From positions 16,956,382-17,020,381 of the forward strand of contig NC_052472.1 in NCBI RefSeq assembly GCF_009730915.1: a DNA stretch of 64,000 nucleotides, in the 5' to 3' direction. Numbering within the stretch: the first letter of the stretch is position 1; every line of letters begins with the position of its first letter. Shown in pieces: positions 45,351 to 57,595 of the stretch. A program made the translations under genes and the position numbers. Source of the DNA: Dioscorea cayenensis subsp. rotundata (lineage: Eukaryota > Streptophyta > Magnoliopsida > Dioscoreales > Dioscoreaceae). The notes under the pieces are model-generated. The model was not told the DNA's origin. It worked only from the letters and a program-made list of their open reading frames with translations, and searched no databases.

Positions 45351-46277
45351 GATTAAATAAAATAAACTAAATGGCAATTTCATGATTGAAGCCTCGCATC
45401 CATGTCATGACCACACCATCATCATCGTCGGCAAGGAGAAAAACCAAAACATATTTTTAATTTTTCAACAGGGATGTTTGGAGATCTCATCCCAATTAAA
45501 TTCAATCTTCTTCTATTTTTCTTTTTAAAAATATTCTCAAATCCTAGAATTAGATTAATTAATTTATCATACTTGTTTTCATAACAAAAACTAATTAAAA
45601 ACTTAATCATCTATCAATCATTTACCATAATGAATAACAAGTTAAATATTTAAATAATATTGCAAGAAAAACAATGCTAAAAAGTATTAGAAATATCGAG
45701 ATACTTACTTCATCTCGACAAAAATTTTATTTTGGCCATTTACTACTATTAGGAGGCTTTTTCTTGTCTTATATATAGATCATGAATCTATAAGTCACGA
45801 TGAGTTTTCAGGCGTTCATAGCTACGGCCTAATTTTCTTTAGCACTCTTGAAAATTAAAATATTGATGCTTTTTATTTTTCCCTTAAATACCACTCAATT
45901 TTAAATTATCGTTCATATTTTTTGAATATAGATAGATACATATCCTAACTTAAAATGGTGTTTCAAATATATCATAATAAATTGATGCAATTAAAGTCAT
46001 ATTGAATTATGACATTTGTTACATAGGTCATAACAAGCGTCTTAACAAATAATGTTGTCATGATATTTCTTTCAATGTTGCTAAAATCTTCAAAAATATC
46101 GTCAAAATAAAAACCTTTGTGGACTATAAGTAGAAATATCATTATAAATGTAGGAATAAATAAAAGCATACCAACACTTATCACAATTATCGCTTAAAAG
46201 TCATTTTATTGGTTTGCCGTGACATTTGCCAAAAATGTTGTTTTAAAAATGTCACAATAAGTGTTTGTTTAGTAGTG

Positions 46278-46785
46278 GATGTCGATCCACAGGGAAGAAA
46301 GTGAATACTAGTAATAACTCTGAATCCAAAAATTAGCCTAACTAGTAAAATGGTGTGTGTAAACAAAACCAAAAGAAAACTATAAATCTGGAAATAAAAG
46401 CGCGAGAGAAATCAATGGAAGAAATAATGTCCCAGGCGAGATGTAGGGGTTATGAAGCACGTGACAAGGTTGTCTGGGTATGCAATCCTATTTAAAGCCG
46501 AGTGGTTTCGAATTATACTAAACCTCTAATTTCTCAAGCGAAGAGTAGTCGAATAGGTGTGAGGCGAGTATAGATATCTCACACAATCGCATTAACACTC
46601 TATAAAACTTCTACCGTGAGATAATGATAATCGTCATGTAGATAATCTCCCCAAAAGAGATATTACTAATCGAGTACTGACGAGCGAAATCTGATTTCTC
46701 CTAAAATTCACTCCACATGATTGCGAAAGAGCTGGAGATTGTCAACAACTCACTCGAAAGAATTGAGGGAGAGCAGTATCGAAAA
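46278..46785. other. Unassigned repeat-like sequence right of the CACTA element
   Basis: It begins GATGTCGATCCACAGGGAAG, a phrase typical of untranslated regions of plant LTR retrotransposons. No coding frame and no boundary found. Confidence 0.35.
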
Positions 46786-47526
46786 GTACCATGATTTTTG
46801 TATCTAAACAACTCTTAAACTCTTGTGTATCGTCATTTTCCTACTATTGTCAATCGCTGCTTCTCCGGCATTTGCTGAACCTCTATATTTTACTGTCAGA
46901 CTACGGTTGTTGATGTTGTTGTACTATTGTGTATCATATAGCTTCTCCACTCTATATACGTGATGGATGTTGTTGAATCCCAGTGTGTTGGTAAGCTGCG
47001 GCGTCGAGGGTTGGAGTGGCGAATGTATCTCTCGGGAGATTGTCACAGCGCTTTGTCTCATCCGTGGGCCCCGTCGGGTCAGTGAAAATTTTTATTGGTA
47101 TCGAGCTATCTGGGTTACTCAATAGCTATCCTCTAAAACTTGTCTCGATTGTCTTCTATCATGGCAGCTAGTAGATCTAATTAGACTTGAGCATGTAGCA
47201 ACTGTTACATGTAGAATTTGATTCTAAAAGGTTGTTTTGGTGTCCTTTTCATTGAAAATGCTAAGTACGATGCCTCGCATGCATGTAGGGGAGTAGTTGC
47301 TCTTCTATGTGAACCTATTCTCGCACCGAGAGGTTTGTCTTATTCGACTGACTCGGTGTTTTTGAGTTGCCTTGTTTTAGTAGAGGAGTTGTGCATGAGG
47401 TAGAGTTGTTTCCTTTGGAGAGTTGAGGTTTTGTTGCCTTCCTTGGGGTTTATTTGTTGGTCTTGTCGTTTCTTTGCTTCTTGGAAGGAAATTTTGAGGG
47501 GTAAAATTTTATTTAGGAGGTGAGAG

Positions 47527-48228
47527 TGTTGTACCGCCCTATTTTCTAACCCTAATCTTTTTAATATTTTTGCATACTTGAGGAGTTAGAAGGGCAATTT
47601 GGTCTTTATCCATATTCTTTCTTTTGGCCATACCCCCAACCATGCCTTGTCATTTCAAAGACATGCCTTGTTAATTCAAAGCCATGCCTTATCATTTCAA
47701 AGCCATGACTTGTCTTTTTAAAGCCATGCTTTTCCTTTCATTACCTCTTTGTTTTTATCATGGAGAAGAAGGAGACCTTGAATGAAAATCCTTCTCTTGA
47801 TAGATTGAAGCTCCATCTTTCCTTCCTCCTTCTATCTTGAATCTAGCAAAGGTAAACACCATATTCTTTCTTGTTTTCTCCTTGTTTTCTTCATCCTGCT
47901 GAGGAATCGGTGCACTTGTGGTAAATGCTCATAATTCTTGATTCTTGCACTATCTTCTTGTTGTTGTGTAGAAGGTTATTGGAGTATGATTCCCTTATTT
48001 GTTTTCTAAAAATTGTTGGAATCTTGAGTGAATCTTGTGCTTGCAATTTTGGGATTCTTGTAGCACGGTGAGTTCTCCTTGGTTTCTTTGGCTTAGAGGA
48101 AGCCTAGAACCTTTGGAATTCTTTTTGGAAATCCCTCGTTCTTAGTTTTGATCTAACCTTGACCTCATTAAGGTTTATTTTGCATGCTTAATCTTAGAGT
48201 TTTCCTTGGTGTTTCTTTGGCTTACACT

Positions 48229-48277
<49 letters not shown>

Positions 48278-50077
48278 TCATGGTTGGTTAAGTGGTGAGG
48301 GTTCGGCTTGAGACAAGGAATCGGCACAGAAGTAACATTCTCGCGGGCTATACTCGCCTAAGTTTGTGAGTGGGACTAATTAGCATAATTCTATTAGAAA
48401 AATACTAATAGCTATATATATATATTGTGGCTTAAAGCTAAAAGCTTTTATTTGTTTATACTTGTTTTTATATCTTGTTGAATGATAGTTATTGTTAAAG
48501 ATCTTGAAGGTATTATTCGGTGTTTAAATGTTCATATTTGACTTGTCATTGAGACCCTTCAAGGAGTTTGTGAGATCTTTGCATTTGTTTTTGAAGAGTA
48601 TTGTGTTTCAAAGTGGTTGTTTTGTGAAAATTGGGTTTCCTTGTGAAAATCTTTGATTTTGTGAAATATAAATTTAAAACCCATTCTTTAGATGTTGAAA
48701 GATAAGGACTTCTATGTTATTTCTTGTGTTGAGGTGTGTAACATGATTTGTGTTAAAAGCTTGAATCTTGTGCTTTTAACATTTCCTTTGTGGAAAATGG
48801 ATGAGATGTTGTTGATTGATGGTTATTGTTGGCTATTGTACTCCGTGTGGAGTTGTGCTTATTGTTGAGTTTGTATGATGATACCATCACCGCAGAGTAG
48901 GCAGTCTCCACGGTCAGCATGTTGAGGTGGCATGATGGACCGAGTGATTACTACGAGGGGCACTTCAGGTGGGAGTGCAGTGTTTTGACTGGATATTCAT
49001 CGGGTAGCCAGAGTCATTAACCGGTAAATTGATGGGTCAACGTTAAGGGCACGAGTACCTTGATGGCTCTAAACATAGCCGTGGCCACAACGCAGCGCTT
49101 GGAGAGGTTTCTAGACCACTTTTATGTTAGGTGAGTGTTGGGTGTTGCTTTTATGCTCTGGGTTTTGAGATTTATCTCTATTGAGTTTATTTTGTAGTGT
49201 CATCTCCGACTGGTGTTGAGAGGAGAAGCCGGTCATGCCGCTCTTAGGAGGCGCGTCTCCCATAAATTCGATGGCACTAGTATTATAATTACTTATTTTG
49301 AAACTCATGTTATTTAGTTGTTATACCGTATTTTGGAACTATTTTTGGTTTATATGTTTTATGGTGAAAGATTAGCTTGAAGTGAACTCGTTTTTATATT
49401 TTTGAGCCCTGTGTTCGGTATTTTGTGAATTTGATGTTGTAAAACCCTACTTGAGGTAAAAAGCTTTCTTGACTCTAACTTTATTAGTTTGTTTGGAGAT
49501 CACTACTAGTGTAATTATGTTCTAAAGTAGTTATGTTATTAGTAAAAGTATTATTATTTTGGTAGTTTATGATTATTATCTTTTGGTATATTACTAGTAG
49601 AGTTGTGCTAACCTCCCTCATCTGAGTAATGTTAGTTGCTCACTCCCTCTTCTTCCTTCCAAGTTGTTCGCGGGTAATAAGCTGCAGCGGTGGCAGCAGT
49701 GTGGGCAATCACTATCGTTCTATCTTTCGTTTCTTCACTTTCGCTCATGTATGTTATTTTGTCATGAACATGTTATTGAGTCCAGGATCCACTAGCTTGT
49801 AAAGAACCTTGTTGCATGGTTTTGTATCTAAACAACTCTTAAATTCTTGTGTATCACCATTTCCTGTTGTTGTCAGTATTGCTTCCCTGTACATTTGTGA
49901 ACTTCTATATTTTTTGTATATTGCGATTGTTGATGTTGTTGTACTTCTATTGTGTATCATTATGCTTTTACGCTCTATATCTGTGATAGATGTTGTTGAA
50001 TTCCATGTGTGTTGGTCAGCCTTACGGCTTCCCTAGGGTTGAGTGGCGGAGTATCTCTCCGCGGGTCAGGTGTGACA
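47527..50077 (+). repeat. 3' LTR (about 2.55 kb) of the deleted element
   Basis: It starts TGTTGTACCGCCC after a purine tract and ends GGTCAGGTGTGACA. A (TG)n microsatellite lies inside. A diverged inverted relative occurs at 37250-39200. Confidence 0.55.
48233..48276. repeat. (TG)n microsatellite
   Basis: About 22 TG units inside the long LTR. The inverted relative has a shorter, imperfect CA-rich run at 38750-38763. Confidence 0.95.
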
Positions 50078-52470
50078 CAATGCCTGTGCCGGGTTTAGCT
50101 ACCTTGGTTGTGGTGATTATGCATTTTGCTTGGAGATGTCTATAAATAGAAATGTAATTCTTACACATATGATTATAGATTCTTGCAAATGTCAGCACCA
50201 TTCTCTGTTTCGTGTTTTTTCATATTGAAAATGCTTTTTGTGGTTGAGTGAAGCATTGGATGGGAAAAATGCTTTCTGTGTTTTTAGTGAAGCATTGAAA
50301 ATAATTTAGTAGCTTTCAAGGTAACATCTTCTAAAATTGGGCAATCCTATGATTATATCGAGATAGTATTAACTCTCTCTTTTCTCGTTGAAAGTGATTG
50401 TATTATGACCTGCCTTTTGAAAATTCCTTAATCCTAGTAATAAATATTTCTAAATAACTTTGATGGCTTCTAAGTAGAGTTTGTTGGTCATTTCCTTAAT
50501 CTAAATTATAACCACTTTTAAATCAATTCGATGTATGAGTCTTTCATTAAAGCGATGGAGAGTTTTTAGTGAATTTCAACCCTAAACTTAGGTTTTACAC
50601 AAAAATGAATTGTTGACGATAATAGCACCGATATCTTTCGTCGAGATGGTCAAGATCTCCTCTTTTTCTTTTTTCTTGGTAGAGTCTCATAAAAAGCTTC
50701 CGCATATCTCTAGCTACTCTCTTGTTCCTGAAACCCAGCATCACTAAGGAGGAAGATGAAGTTGACATGGATTTTTTGGGGTGGCGAGCTCAAGGTGATG
50801 TGGCGAGTTTAGGGTGATGTGGCAACTCCTAATGAGCATGTTGATGTGCCCCGTGTGTGATGACTATGTTTTTCGGGCCCGTTGCCACATGAGCAAAAGG
50901 GGAGCCGGAAAACTTATCGATGACCGCTGCGATAACAATTGATGTTCGGTGGCCATTTTGGATACAAATTGAAGTTGGATAATTGAAATGAAAAACATAA
51001 AAGTTGGAGTGACCTACCAAAAATTACCCACTTACCTCTAGTACCCAAGTAAGAAGAATGAATGATGGAATTAGGATTTTTCATGATGGAAAGAACAAGG
51101 GATCATCTATAAGCTTTTATCTCCAAAGGAACACCAAGGAAGACAAGGAATGTTAGAAAGCTTACCTCTAAAACAAGAAGAATAATGAAGGATCCAAGGC
51201 CTTAACTTAGTAACAAGGAGGAAGATCACCCAAAACTCTTTTTCTTCTTCAAGAGGAAGAAGAGAGAATAAAAAACTAGGGGGAAAAAGGCTGAAGTTTG
51301 CAAAGAAATCCTCAGGTTGCTACAATACCAAAGCTACAGTATGACATAAAAGCTATAGTACTGGGCTGAAAGTGTTACAATAACAGGTTTGGAATGCTGG
51401 GTTATAACAGCAATGATATCACACTTGCATTCATTAAATTTACATATATCGTAGTTTCTTGTAGACAGCCACTTCATCCCAGAAGACCTTTAACCAATCA
51501 TAGTAACTCACAATAAATGACTCACATTATTTACAAGTTGCAAGGTTAGCCTTCAGTTATTGAATTCGAGGTCGCTTCACAATAAAAAACCATTTCTCAA
51601 TATCGTCCCATACATCTCACACACTCTCCATGTATGAGATCATCATCCGTAATGTCAGTTCAATCATATTCTTCAGCCAAGATACCAAAATGCACTAAAT
51701 AGTGCACCAATCTTCAATCTTTGGCGAATCATCTACTAGCCTCTTAACAATTCTATCAATGAAACCAAACTTCCGTCTTGCCCATAGTGAAGTTCTCACA
51801 ACTGGGCCAATACCTTGTATTGTTACCTCGCAATTGAACTTGCTTGATTATATGCCAAGGATTATCATTGGATCCTAAATAGTATAGTGAATTCATTGGC
51901 TTCAGGAAGTGAATTCATTACGTTAAGTGTGTAAAATATGCCTTGGAATTTCACACATGTTATTGACAAATTGCCATGCCTGAAACCCTAGTTTAGCTCT
52001 TCATTTTTGACAAGCATGTTATACGTATGAAGCCTCGATAAACATGCGTAGTAGTACAATGACATCCATGTACATGAATGCATGGACCTTGGATTGCTCC
52101 ATTTTGCCTAATAATGACACATGGCCTTTAGGTCATGCTAAGATGTACACACAACCACACATCAAGAGAAAATGCTTCTTGGATGAATGTGTGTTTCTAG
52201 GGTTTTAGTTGAGAGGCATTGATTGAAATCTCTACTTGTAAATCTATAATTTCTATAGTTGAATATTTCTCCACCTTCTCCCATGGACGTAGGCATCTAA
52301 AAGCCAAACCATATTTTGGGTCTTCTTCTATTATTCTTCCCATTTTTTTAATATCGAGAGGGTTCCATTATTGGGTGAATAGATCTACTTATCATGTATT
52401 TGGTGGTTACTACTAAAGGTAGATCTTCCACATTAGAAAATAAGTAGATTTTATTCATCCAAAAATTGTG
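50078..52470. other. Intergenic DNA between two retrotransposon relics
   Basis: No gene recognised. 50640-51300 and 51400-52210 show scattered plant-like words but no coherent frame. 52210-52470 may be the leader or LTR of the following copia relic. Confidence 0.35.
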
Positions 52471-52479
52471 TTTGGAAAC

Positions 52480-55400
52480 AATGGCAAGTTCAAGATTTGA
52501 TATTGAGAAGTTTGATGGCATCAAAACTTCACTTTATGAAAGATCAAGATTTGTGCTTTTGATTCAAAATGGACTATAAAAAGCTTGGAAATAATATGCC
52601 ATACTCAATGAGTGAAGACAAGAAGGATGAGTTGATTTCAAAGGCCTTGTCATCCATCCAATTATGTTTATTAAATGAAGTTCTTCAAGAAGTCATCAAA
52701 GAAGATATTGCTGCTAGCTTATGGTCAAAGTTGGAGTCCTTCTACATGACGAAGACTCTAATTGACAAGTTATATCACTTGACTCGACATTACTCATTTC
52801 AGATGCAAGAAGGTACTTCTATCAAACCCCAACTTGAAGAATATACATCAATTCTAGTTAATTTAGAAAATGTGGGTTCTAAAATTGAAGATGAACATCT
52901 TTTATGAAATTATTATGTTCATTACCATCATCATATATACATTTAGAGACGCATTATTATATGGGAAAGACGTTTGTCCTCCTAACTTAGGTTAAGACAA
53001 CTTTGCTTTCAAAATTATAATTGATAAAGAAATATTTCGAGACAAAAATGATATTTAGGTTGAAGGTCTTATTAGAGGAAGACCTGAAAAGGGTTTAAGT
53101 AATAAATCTAGATCAAAATCTAGCTATAGATTTGATTTTGATTTTATCATCAAAACATGCATAATAAAGGTGATTGTTACAAATAAAAAATAAAGAAGAA
53201 AGAAAAGTAAAGGTTATTTGAAGCAGGTGTTTCTAAAATGAGTCTACATATGAAGTTATTTCGGTCACTAACATTGATAATGCAGTTTGTAATGAGTGGA
53301 TCACCAGTTGAGTTACTCATTTCATATGAATCCTGATAGTGATTGGTTTCCATATGAAGCTATTGTAGGTGGAGTTGTTTTGATGGGCAATAATCTTTAA
53401 AGTTGTGGCATTGATTCAATCATCAAAATGCAGTGGGATCATCGAGAACATTAGCGATGTTAGTCATGTTCCGACACGAAGAAATGGGCACCCTTGATGC
53501 CGATTAGGTTGCAAGTACACAATTGAAGGTGGAGTAATGAAGGTTAGCAATGTGCTCTTATTGTTATGAAGGCTCAAAAATTTGCAACCTTTATGTCTTA
53601 GAATGTCACGATATACAAGTGTTGCATTTGCTTCAACATCAATGGCGATTCGATGTCACTAAACTTTGGCATATGAGGTAAGGCCATATAAGTGAAAGGT
53701 CTAACCTTATTGAAAGGGGATCTTTATGGGGGCCAAAGCATGGGAAAGGCGGAGTTCTATGAACATTGTGTCTTCGATAAACAAAAGCATATAAGCTAGT
53801 ATCGGCCTCATAAAACCAAAGGTACTCTTTACTACATCCATTTAGACCTTTGGTGGCCATTAAAAGTTCCTTAAAAATGAGGTCCTAGCTACATGCTTAC
53901 CTTTATTGATGATTATTCAAGGAAGGTTTGGGTTTATTTTTTGAGGCACAAGAACCACATTTTTTTCCACATTTGGGGTGGAAAACAATGATGAAAGCAA
54001 ACTAAGGCATATCAAACATCTCGGAACAAAAAATAGCTTAGAGTTACGTAACAAGGTTTGATAAGTTCTGCAACAATGAAGGTATGAGACATCACGCGCC
54101 TGAAACACACCTCAACAAAATGGGTTGTTGGCGTATAAGAATCGAACCCTTATTGAGGTGCTTGGTGTATGCTCCAAATGTCGAATCTTGCCTAAAATGT
54201 TTTAGGCATTGTTGACAGCTTTTTTGGTGAACCGATCTCTAGTACCACTGAATTCAAAACTCCCAAAAGTATGGATTAAATGCTTCTTGACTACTCAAAT
54301 TAAATTTTGGGTATCCTACGTATGTGCATGTAAATAATGGAAAATTAAGCTCGGATCCAAAATGTATCTTTCTTGGAAATCCATTAGGAGTAAGGCTATA
54401 AATTATGGTGTCTGATCCAACATCTACCAAACTATAAATAGTAGAGATGTTATTTTAGATGATCGCACATGCTTAAATCAAAAGGAGTTCTATATACAAC
54501 ATAATTAAGACAAGAAGGCTAATGACATCAGAAGTTGGGCTAAATATTGATGATCAACCCATTCAGGCGCAAATCACCATCAACAACAGGAGGAAACCAA
54601 GAACCATCTAATTCGTTTCATGATTGGATTAAGTTTAGTTAAATTGAACAAAAGCGACCATACTCTATCTCTCTAGATCGGGAAGGAGAAACTACGGTAT
54701 CTTCTTATGAAAGTAATTATCACGATTGAATTATGCTTTGACTGCATCTGACAGCATAAATAATGCTAGAGAGCCATCCTCATATTTTGAAGCCATTTAG
54801 TAACCATTCGGATAAATGGTTGATAGCAATATAAGAAGAAATGGAGTCTTTGCAAAAAAATTGCACTTGAGAATTGGTCAAATCTCCAACAAGAAAGATT
54901 ATTAGTTGTAAGTGGGTCTTTAAGATAAAAGAAGCCACAACAAGCATTGAAGAAGTAAGATATAAATCAAGGCTAGTTGCAAAAGGTTACAACCAAACAC
55001 AAGGTATAGATTTTAATGATGTTTTCTCACTTGTTGTAAAACATAATTCTGTTTACTTGTTTTGTGGCAATGAATGATCCAGAGTTAGAAGCAGGTTAGA
55101 TGTTAAAACTACATTCTTACATGGTGAGCTTGAAAGAAAAGATTTACATGCAACAATCAGAGTTTCTAAGTTAAAGGTAAAAAAGATCATGTTTGTTTGT
55201 TGAAGAAATCTTATGCTGACCTAAAATAATCTCAAGACAATGGTACAAAAATTGATTCATTCATGATTAGTAATAAGTTTGCCAAGAAACAGCTACGATA
55301 GTTGTGTTTATTTTAGAAAGATAGTAGATGGATCATTCATACTTATTGTTGTATGTGGATGACATGTTAGTCTTTTGAGAATATTAAATTGAGGTGAAAC

Positions 55401-56084
55401 TCAACTAAGTGAAGAATTTGAAAATGAAGGATCTTGGCGACAAAGAAGATCCTTAGGAATGAAAACTCTAAGAGACAAGAAAGCGAGGAAAATTACTTCT
55501 TACTCATATGAATTATGTTGAGAGCAGCTTTAACATAAAAGCTAAATGCGTGAGTACTCCTATTCGCACATTTTGAAATAGCGGCACAATCACCTCAGAC
55601 GAGATGAAGAAGGAAACTACTTGGAGGGGTTCCATACTTTAGGCGTGGATAACCTCATGTATGCCATGGTATGTACTGGAGCACGATATTTCACACTGAG
55701 TTAGTGTTGTCGGTCGATATATATGGCAAATCTAGGAAAAACTCATTGAAGCGATAAAGTGGATTTTAAGAAATTAAAGAATGCTGATGATACTTGTTTT
55801 GGAGTTTTGCGGTGTTATTAGTAAGTGGTTGGCGACTTGGACTATGTAGGAGATCTCTATAAAAAGGTTTTTGATTGGTTATGTTTTACATTAGGAAGAT
55901 TGGCATCGGTTAAAATCAACTTTACTCGGTTTCCTTATCTACTACTGAGCGAATATAGGCGGTGGCTAAGAAGTTGTTAAATAGGTTATTTGGCTATGAG
56001 GCTTTGTACAATGACTCATTTCGGATCATCGGAGATTGTCTTTTGTAATAGCCAAATAGCAATAAATTTGACCAAAGATCAAAT
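52480..56084 (+). pseudogene. Decayed copia polyprotein, cut by the gap
   Basis: Plus-strand pieces occur in copia order. Gag starts at the ATG at 52481 (MASSRFDIEKFDGIK) and continues in SIQLCLLNEVLQEVI and LWSKLESFYMTKTLIDKLYH (52569-52907). Protease-region remnants (CNEWIT) are near 53290. An integrase zinc-binding remnant (KLWHMR, GHISERS) is near 53665-53700. The reverse transcriptase start KIISCKWVFKIKEA and RLVAKGYNQTQGIDFNDVFS lies at 54895-55035, and LLYVDDMLV is near 55345. The RNase H remnant IVFCNSQIAINLTKDQ ends at the gap (56035-56083). Stops and frameshifts are dense, far more than in the copia at 8.8-13.5 kb, so this copy is older. LTRs were not identified. Confidence 0.85.
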
Positions 56085-57084
56085 NNNNNNNNNNNNNNNN
56101 NNNNNNNNNNNNNNNNNNNNNNNNNNNNNNNNNNNNNNNNNNNNNNNNNNNNNNNNNNNNNNNNNNNNNNNNNNNNNNNNNNNNNNNNNNNNNNNNNNNN
56201 NNNNNNNNNNNNNNNNNNNNNNNNNNNNNNNNNNNNNNNNNNNNNNNNNNNNNNNNNNNNNNNNNNNNNNNNNNNNNNNNNNNNNNNNNNNNNNNNNNNN
56301 NNNNNNNNNNNNNNNNNNNNNNNNNNNNNNNNNNNNNNNNNNNNNNNNNNNNNNNNNNNNNNNNNNNNNNNNNNNNNNNNNNNNNNNNNNNNNNNNNNNN
56401 NNNNNNNNNNNNNNNNNNNNNNNNNNNNNNNNNNNNNNNNNNNNNNNNNNNNNNNNNNNNNNNNNNNNNNNNNNNNNNNNNNNNNNNNNNNNNNNNNNNN
56501 NNNNNNNNNNNNNNNNNNNNNNNNNNNNNNNNNNNNNNNNNNNNNNNNNNNNNNNNNNNNNNNNNNNNNNNNNNNNNNNNNNNNNNNNNNNNNNNNNNNN
56601 NNNNNNNNNNNNNNNNNNNNNNNNNNNNNNNNNNNNNNNNNNNNNNNNNNNNNNNNNNNNNNNNNNNNNNNNNNNNNNNNNNNNNNNNNNNNNNNNNNNN
56701 NNNNNNNNNNNNNNNNNNNNNNNNNNNNNNNNNNNNNNNNNNNNNNNNNNNNNNNNNNNNNNNNNNNNNNNNNNNNNNNNNNNNNNNNNNNNNNNNNNNN
56801 NNNNNNNNNNNNNNNNNNNNNNNNNNNNNNNNNNNNNNNNNNNNNNNNNNNNNNNNNNNNNNNNNNNNNNNNNNNNNNNNNNNNNNNNNNNNNNNNNNNN
56901 NNNNNNNNNNNNNNNNNNNNNNNNNNNNNNNNNNNNNNNNNNNNNNNNNNNNNNNNNNNNNNNNNNNNNNNNNNNNNNNNNNNNNNNNNNNNNNNNNNNN
57001 NNNNNNNNNNNNNNNNNNNNNNNNNNNNNNNNNNNNNNNNNNNNNNNNNNNNNNNNNNNNNNNNNNNNNNNNNNNNNNNNNNNN
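56085..57084. other. Assembly gap (1000 N)
   Basis: Exactly 1000 N. The left flank is copia RNase H and the right flank is the middle of a gypsy LTR, so both a copia end and about 96 bp of the gypsy 5' LTR are missing here. Confidence 0.98.
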
Positions 57085-57570
57085 TTTTAGGTTACTTGGG
57101 CCTAGTCTGATGGGAAACGGGCCAACAAACACAAGTCACAATCATGCATGATTTCGGCCAAATTCCATCGTTTAGGCCTCGAAAACCCCGATTTTTGCTA
57201 TTTTTTTAGTAATAATTGATTTCGCCATTTCTTTGGCTAGAAATCTCCGATTTGTAAAGTCGTTTATGGCGTTAGTCTTTATTTTTGTTAACTCTTTTAT
57301 TTCTTGTCGGTATTTGAAAAATTTACCAATTTTTGGTATATTTTTCAAATTATCTCCGATTTTAGGATTATTTTTCATATCTTTGATATTTTTTTCTATT
57401 TAATGTAAGCTTCATGGGCAAGAGGAATTCAGCTTTTGTAATAGTTATTCTCTTGAGTAATAAAATTTACTCTCTTTCCAATTCACGGCTATCTTTGATC
57501 AACGAGTTTTGAAGGCTTTGTACTCGGGTATTCGTCGCCGAATCAACAGTTCGAGTATATCACTGCATCA
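57085..57570 (+). repeat. 5' LTR of the gypsy element (partial)
   Basis: Aligns with 62072-62551 with small indels and substitutions. The first 96 bp are in the gap. Confidence 0.92.
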
Positions 57571-57595
57571 GTTTGGTACCAGAGCCGAAGCGATC

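Larger units (their letters stand above)
43671..46277. mobile_element. Non-autonomous CACTA (En/Spm-like) element
   Basis: The left end is CACTACAACAAAAATAGG, then ATTTTTGTGAC. The reverse complement of the right end is CACTACTAAACAAACAC, then TTATTGTGAC. Both begin CACTAC as in CACTA elements. The subterminal zones hold many copies of an ACATTTGTAAATG-like word in both orientations, as expected for transposase-binding repeats (for example near 43870, 43905, 43945, 44030, 44140, 44200, 46010 and 46225). The 3-bp flanks (AGT and GAT) do not match, so the target duplication is lost or one end is off. No transposase frame exists in 2.6 kb. It begins about 30 bp after the end of the MULE relic. 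Confidence 0.75.
46786..50077 (+). mobile_element. Internally deleted LTR retrotransposon with long LTR
   Basis: 46786-47084 and about 49812-50077 are direct repeats (shared words include TATCTAAACAACTCTTAAA, TTGTTGATGTTGTTGTACT and GGAGTATCTCTC-like ends). The first copy is followed at about 47097 by GGTATCGAGC, which resembles a methionine-tRNA primer-binding site. The second copy is the 3' part of a 2.55 kb LTR (47527-50077, TGTTGTACC to GTGTGACA). An AGGAGGTGAGAG polypurine tract lies just before 47527. Only about 440 bp lie between the LTRs, holding an ATGGCAGCTAGTAGATCT start but no gag-pol. The 5' LTR is cut down to its last 300 bp. Long LTRs ending in GTGTGACA suggest Ty3-gypsy of the Del/Tekay kind (inference). 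Confidence 0.6.

Noticed and set aside
55990..57132. Two long open frames over the second gap
   Set aside because: They are artefacts of the N run. The left one is the copia RNase H remnant and the right one is gypsy LTR.
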